Shown piece after piece: positions 58,968 through 64,000 of a DNA stretch of 64,000 bases. The DNA is from Isoetes taiwanensis (Eukaryota; Streptophyta; Lycopodiopsida; Isoetales; Isoetaceae), in contig JAJEKV010000025.1 in assembly GCA_021234155.1 (NCBI GenBank), positions 4,431,773 through 4,495,772 of the forward strand, written 5' to 3'. Within the stretch, counting starts at the first letter, position 1. Every line of letters starts with the position of its first letter. Under the pieces are notes generated by a model. The model ran no database searches, was not told the DNA's origin, and saw only the letters and a list, made by a program, of their open reading frames with translations. The position numbers and the translations under genes were made by a program.

Positions 58968-60384
58968 TTAAGAGCTAGGTCCTTCCTCTTCACTCAGAGG
59001 CCTAGGAGGTGGTGGAGGCGGCTGTCGCACAGAAGCCACCCCGGTCTACTGCGGGCGTACCGCATGATGCAACCTCCCGGGATAGGCAATACAATGGGGT
59101 CAGCTGCGGAGGAGCTCGCTGCTCATCCAAGGCGCTAATATCCCACCCAAGGCCGCCGTGGCAAGATCCTCCGTCGCGACGAGCACACCAATAGTCCCAA
59201 CCTCCCGGTGGATAGGCAATAGCCAATGGGGTGCAGAACTTCATGCTCATCAAGGCGCAATATCTGACAGGCGGGTGGGGCAAGATCCGTCACATGCAGT
59301 GGTAGTAAGCGTCGATAGGGAAGCTTCTTGTGGCGGCGGTGTAGAGGAGCACGGAGGCCTGGCAGCCTCGGCCTAGTCTCGGGCTATAAAAGGACTTGCA
59401 CAGCCAGGTGACAAAGCGGGTGAGGTGGTTACCCAGCTACCTTCCCTGCGCGGGGTCTGGATGTAGCCACGCTAGCCTTGTCCAAGTCCATGCAGGGGAC
59501 TTCTTCCTCCCAAGTTCTGCTCGCGGAGGTTGCTGTGATACTCACGTCCCTCTTCCGTCATCGGGTGAGGAGGGACTCAGCCATGTTTGGGGCCGTGGCA
59601 GGGTCCCCCATAACCGTGGCTCCGGTGAGGCTGCAGGGTGGGCTCACGCATCACGAGAGTCGATGTGAAGCCAGGAGTCTCTGCAGGCTCTGGTCTCTTA
59701 GGCGGGCCCAGGCGGTACTGCCTACAGGAGGCTCGGTGGAAGTGGAGAGTCAATAAAATCGTCCACTCTGCCAAGCTCACCAAAGTACACTTGGTCTTTG
59801 CGTTTTGCAGTAAGCGCCATGTGATACGTCGAATAATATCATCAAGAAGGTACTCTTGCCCTTGAACGATGGATAGCGGAGCCGTCTAATCACGGCAAGC
59901 CTATGGCTTGTTCCGCAGTGTGATGCGCTCCTGCCGCTAGCTGTTCCAATGGGCAAAGTAAAGCGTTCTAACATATCTTCGTCACTTCCCCACCTCCTTC
60001 AATCTGGTTCTTTTCTGAAGTTTAAATAAGCGTATTGGTCCATGAGGGAGTTAAGCTGGGCAGTAACTTCCGGATATTGCCGCCACGATCTTTTTGGACC
60101 ACGAACCCAAGTGTTTTACCCAGCCGAACTACGCCCAGGACTTTTTTGTCTGCGCCGGTGTCCCGCCTAACATCTCAAAGTACTACCTCCAAGCTCCAGG
60201 ATCAGTGCAGGGGAGGATCCGAAAGAATACGGAGAGCATTTCCTCAGCAGAAGTCAGAAGAATCCGGGGCGTAATCAGGTTGCCTGCATATTAGCGAGTC
60301 TGGCGTTGGCATAGGAAGGTCAGGGACTTCACCCGGATCCAATGCTCGAGTCATGGTACCAAGCAACAGGTCGGTGGCGACCAT
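58968..60384 (-). pseudogene. E2 ORF B homologue
   Basis: Delimited by an ATG at 60,384, whose surrounding DNA aligns with the E1 ORF B start, and by a TAA at 58,968 preceded by codons for EEEGPSS as in E1. Length is 1,417 bases against 1,398 in E1. Frame is broken repeatedly. Function is unknown. Confidence 0.7.
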
Positions 60385-60549
60385 AGCGCTAGAAGGGAGA
60401 GGAAAAGAAACATTTTAGAAATAAACTTTAAAGTCACTTTTAACTCCTTTTATTAGCAGTGGCGATATTTGGAGTTCCATATTTAACATAAAATAATTAA
60501 GTGATGACGCTGGAATAAAAGTTTTTATTAAATATCACAAGAAAATATT

Positions 60550-61741
60550 TTACAATCTGCAGTCGCACTTGAGGTCACTGGGATGATCCCCGAATCTGTG
60601 GCGGGGCCAAATCCTTGGAAGCATTGCCAGATTACCCTCTTTGCGTGAATCGCGCAAGGGTGCGTCACCAAAAGTGCCACCAAAGTAGGCTTCGGCCGGC
60701 CTCTGAGTGCAAAATTGCAAAGGTGGAAGCGGAGTCGGTTTTGAGCTAGCGATCTCGTACCGACCTCTGGAAGGTAGCTTAGTATGATGCGTGGACACGG
60801 AATTTGCGGATTTCATGAGCCCGCGACAAAGGCGGTACCTATGAGCTTCCCTCGGTGGGGCGGAGTTTTGCGTAGGCCGTCGGTCTTGCTTGATCTTAGC
60901 CAACTTATTGGTCCGGAGTTGTATCCACCTTCTGCCTCGATCGAAGACTCGTCTTCTTTCAAAACTAGGCAGATTCTTTTGGTTTCTCTTTTATCTTTGA
61001 TGGGTCTTTCCGGGCTAACCCCCCCTTCTTTCCGATTATGCGGTGACATGCGTCAGGTGAGCCCGACCCCTCCCGTCTCCCGTCTTGTGGTCTGCTTGGT
61101 CTTGCCGATCCCTCTCCCTCTGTTAGAGCTTCTCCTAGTTCCTCCAGGACTCTCCTCGGATCTTCCAGATAAGGAGCAAAAAGTGAGGTACGCATCCTGG
61201 CCGATTGGATTCGACGAATGCTGGTTGTGATTCGCAAACCCATGTCTATACGGATGGTTGTGAGATGGTGCTGATATCGGGATTTCTCCCCATGTATATT
61301 CTTGGGAACCCTCATGCGGTATTGTGGGGGAACCTCAGTGGCTACGCCATCAATGTGCAACAATAGTCCCTAGGGCTACTGTATTCCTTCCACGGGTCGT
61401 AGTATCTCGCTCGATCGATGATCATCCTCTCTAGCCAAACCCACGACGGTCGGCCTGCATCACGATGTCTTCCTCCTCGATATGGCGCTACTGCTGGAGG
61501 ATAGAATTTAATAATCATTACCATGTCAGTTGCTCAACAATGGTATGGGAAGTGGCGAAGGTTGACCAGTCAAGAATGGCTCAGTGATAGATAGGATAGA
61601 GGTCTATCGTTGTTCTCAAACCTATTTACCGGCTCATCCAGTATGTCGATAAAGATGCGTAGCCATGTGTGCTTGGCGATCGTGGTAAATCTCACGATGC
61701 TCCAAAGTAGCTAGATTAAAGAACTCTTGCTTATTAGCCAT
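60550..61741 (-). pseudogene. E2 ORF A homologue with degraded histone H3 end
   Basis: ATG at 61,741 (MANKQEFFNL) and stop at 60,552-60,550 give 1,192 bases, almost the length of E1 ORF A (1,196). Shared pieces are IIKFYPPAV (about 61,515; E1 IVKFYPLA) and IRRIQSARM (about 61,205; E1 ARRIQVRQE). The H3 part lies at about 60,870-60,553. DNA matching E1 codons for PRKPHRFRP is at 60,865-60,835. Matches for the [10 protein letters not shown] region, the KTD-RF region and AEAY-FGD (about 60,690-60,655) follow in order with frameshifts. This second copy shows the H3 domain belongs to the retrotransposon family. Confidence 0.8.
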
Positions 61742-62529
61742 GGTAGCGCTAAGGTCTAAGAAAGTAGACGATTGGTATTTGGTGGCGGAAAGCAGCCCGA
61801 GGAGGCTAAGGTTCCTCAAGACACAAGGCCGTCAAAAGCAATGTCAGAGTGGTGGCGATGGCGGGCGGCGGCTTTCTGGCGGTCAGCCCGGCCAGGCGGG
61901 GCAAAACAAATGACAAGAAGAATTCGTTAAGCGGCACGTTGCTTTTGAAATTTTAAAATTTTCTGTTAACTTTCAAATTTTATTATTAAAAATAATTATA
62001 CGGTAGCGGAAATACGAGGCATGCAATTGGTGGCCATTTTATGACCTCCGTGCTCCGCGCCTTGGTAAGTCGTCCCGAAAACAGCCAGGCGCCGAGTTGA
62101 CTGGCGGGCCAGCGTTGACTACGAATACGGCCAGTCGAGGCGCCCGTGACATTCGGCTCTTCGATGGCTATGAGGTGACAAAAGCAAGCAGTAGCAAGAG
62201 GTTGGTTCTTAAGACTTACACCCGAGCCATTCGCTTTGGAGGCAGAAGCGCTCTAGGATAATTCAAGGATCTTCAGATCCAATGGAGCGCATTTGCTCTT
62301 GTCATAAAGGCCACCCATTTGATATTTACAATGCTCCAGGTCTTGGGTCTTGGAATTAACCCCCTAACCTTACCTCCTTAAAGCTACAATTTCTTAATTT
62401 TAACTAACATAGAACCAAACATCAAAGGGTGACAACACATCCTTAGCCTCTTCTAACTCTTAGTACCATACGTGGTGTTTGGCCGGTCTTTATGATTTGA
62501 CTTCCCGAAATCCATTTCTGACCACCAAC
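61742..62529 (-). other. E2 leader
   Basis: Between 5' LTR and ORF A. It includes a GCCGCC-rich stretch (about 61,850-61,920) resembling the E1 leader at 27,020-27,070. No coding region is seen. Confidence 0.55.
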
Positions 62530-63965
62530 TGGCACCGGCGGCTGAATATACGACCCCGGTCGTATACATGCAATTTCCTCCATGGCGCGACCATCGGCGC
62601 CCGGGGCGAGCCCTCCACATCTGGCAGGCGTCTGTAGAGGCTCGGTGAGAGGAACGCGAGGAGGTCATTGTTACCGCCCGATGGGCGCCTACGTCGTGAG
62701 CATGGAGCTGAGGTTAGCACACAACGCCGTCACATATAAATAACCACCTCGAAGGGCATCCATCAAATACACCAGCAGCGAGAATATGCATCAAGACTAA
62801 GAAACACCGAACCCGGGTTCTGCAGCTCGGAACTCTGATGGGGCTGGTCTCGAGAATCGGCGGAGACGGGTGTCTTGGCATGGCGTTGGTGGCACTTCAG
62901 AACATCGGCTAGGGTTGTCACTCCATGGCCCCTCCTGACCTTGCACTTTGCGGATGGGTGAGGTCCGTTGTGGCCGCTAGCCTTCAGGAGGCGTGAACTC
63001 TAGGGATCACCCTTTGAGTCTACTCCGGGGTTCATGACATCTCACAGTCGGAGTGGGCGGTCGGGGCGTCCCTTCGGGGATCAGGTGTGGTGTCCAGGTG
63101 GGTGCAGGCCTGGAGAGTCACGTCTTGGCCGGCCCATCCGTGCAGGCTTTCTCGCCTGGTTCACCTCCCGGTGCATGGGTGCCCCATGAGATTCACTGCT
63201 ACACCAGTGTGGGACCCATGCAGGCCCTCACGTGACCGGCTACCAAGGCCTAGCCCAGCATGGGGTCTCGAGGGGCCTTTTGTGCGTCTGGGGCCACCAC
63301 TTCCTGCCCGTCTCTGGGCAGGACCATGACCCGGTGGAGAAACTGGGGCATTTTAAGGAGTACTAGGGCATTCTATGCACCCTGACTCGGAGGCCTCTAC
63401 CCCACAGCCAACCCCACTGTTCTTGGAAATTCTTGAACTAACTCATAGAGACATCGACCATTCCATGACCGGAGCATCATTCCATGGTGAACAATATTCC
63501 TAGTTACCAAAGAGAGGTTAATACAGACCAAAGCTGGTGGACAAGAACACCAAAACTATTATTCTACAGGTGCAAATTAAACTACTTGACAGTGTTTTGG
63601 CTAAGCCCGTTGTCAGGGTAGCCGGCCGGCCCGGATAAAGTCTTGGCGATTAGGCGAGGTTATTGTGGGCTCACAGGCGCTTGGTACTTTCACAGTGGCT
63701 GGTTGGTCAGTGGGGTGGGGGTGGGGTGGGCATCGCAGTGGCTTGGTTTAGAAAGCCCTAAGCTACTAGCCACCCAGATCCAAGCGCCAAATGGCGCCTT
63801 CCCTAGGTGTCTTAATAGCAATGTTAGGTATTCTAGCTGCTAATTAAATTGGCATAGCTAATTAAATCCATTGTGGCCAACTAAGTCCTTTTATAGTGGT
63901 GCCATCCTCTGGTGATGGCCTTTCTAATGTTGCTCGTCCTCTGAGTATAAATACTTGGAATCACA
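62530..63965 (-). repeat. E2 5' LTR (about 1,436 bp, diverged)
   Basis: It aligns to 51,308-52,891 along its length with many small indels. The outer end is worn to TCACA; the inner end is near TGGCACC at 62,530. On the minus strand TTGGTGGTCAGA just inside it may be a degraded initiator-Met primer-binding site. Confidence 0.85.
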
Positions 63966-63970
63966 GATAA
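63966..63970. repeat. E2 target-site duplication GATAA (right)
   Basis: Exact match to 51,303-51,307, just outside the 5' LTR. Confidence 0.9.
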
Positions 63971-64000
63971 GATTAGTACTGTTACAATTGTTGTACCTGG
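63966..64000 (-). pseudogene. Continuation of copia relic beyond E2
   Basis: These last 35 bases follow the E2 target duplication GATAA and should be the upstream part of the copia relic at 50,430-51,307. They are too short for an independent call. Confidence 0.5.

Larger units (their letters stand above)
51308..63965 (-). mobile_element. Ty3/gypsy chromovirus E2 carrying a histone H3-like ORF
   Basis: A 12.66-kb element with LTRs at both ends is flanked by the perfect duplication GATAA (51,303-51,307; 63,966-63,970). On the minus strand the order is 5' LTR, leader, ORF A with H3-like end, ORF B, gag, protease, RT, RNase H, integrase, chromodomain, purine tract, 3' LTR. It is the same family as E1 but is longer at the integrase end and has far more indels. 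It is nested in a copia relic. Confidence 0.95.

Noticed and set aside
1-64000. CRISPR arrays, bacterial operons, phage genes
   Set aside because: No regularly spaced direct repeats with unique spacers. All coding remnants are eukaryotic transposons or plant-type genes with introns.

Overview
This is a TE-rich land-plant nuclear window. The plant signals are Ty1/copia elements with a plant-type Gag, a chromodomain Ty3/gypsy family, a PIF/Harbinger transposase, an intron-bearing GH20 beta-hexosaminidase relic and a plant-style F-box gene. A fern or other seed-free plant seems possible from the look of the LINEs and the F-box protein, but that is a guess. There is no bacterial-style gene organisation, and no rRNA, complete tRNA or CRISPR array was seen.

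Layout: 1-3.5 kb is A-rich with decayed tandem repeats. 3.5-5.3 kb (minus) is an unprocessed GH20 pseudogene. 5.5-10.4 kb (minus) is a Ty1/copia element with both LTRs and a CTTAT target duplication. 12.2-14.1 kb (minus) is a 5'-truncated LINE, and 16.15-16.5 kb is a scrap of Ty3/gypsy RT. 17.0-22.35 kb and 42.0-47.8 kb are two direct copies of a segmental duplication. Each carries an intronless F-box gene: copy 1 is open for 503 codons, copy 2 is cut short by a 2-base deletion. A Harbinger transposase (22.35-23.8 kb) sits across the duplication edge. A minus-strand LINE (24.2-25.85 and 35.7-36.35 kb) is split by a Ty3/gypsy element, E1 (25,855-35,708, plus strand, target duplication ACAAT). 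Another LINE follows on the plus strand (36.4-39.35 kb). At the right end, a second element of the same family, E2 (51,308-63,965, minus strand, target duplication GATAA), is nested in a copia relic.

The main discovery is in E1 and E2. Between the 5' LTR and gag, each carries two extra ORFs. ORF A (about 1.19 kb in both) has a novel N-terminal half and ends in a nearly complete histone H3 fold. ORF B (about 1.4 kb in both) has no family I recognise. E2 also has a chromodomain at the end of integrase. So a chromovirus-type retrotransposon family appears to have captured a host histone H3 and kept it through at least two independent insertions. The captured H3 lacks the normal H3 tail with its K4/K9/K27 contexts. 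Both copies here are dead. In E1 most of the stop codons are CAG/CAA to TAG/TAA changes, as expected from deamination of methylated cytosine.

Few host genes remain. The F-box gene at 19,228-20,739 is the only plausible intact one. All repeats, boundaries and identities were read by eye, so percentages are approximate.
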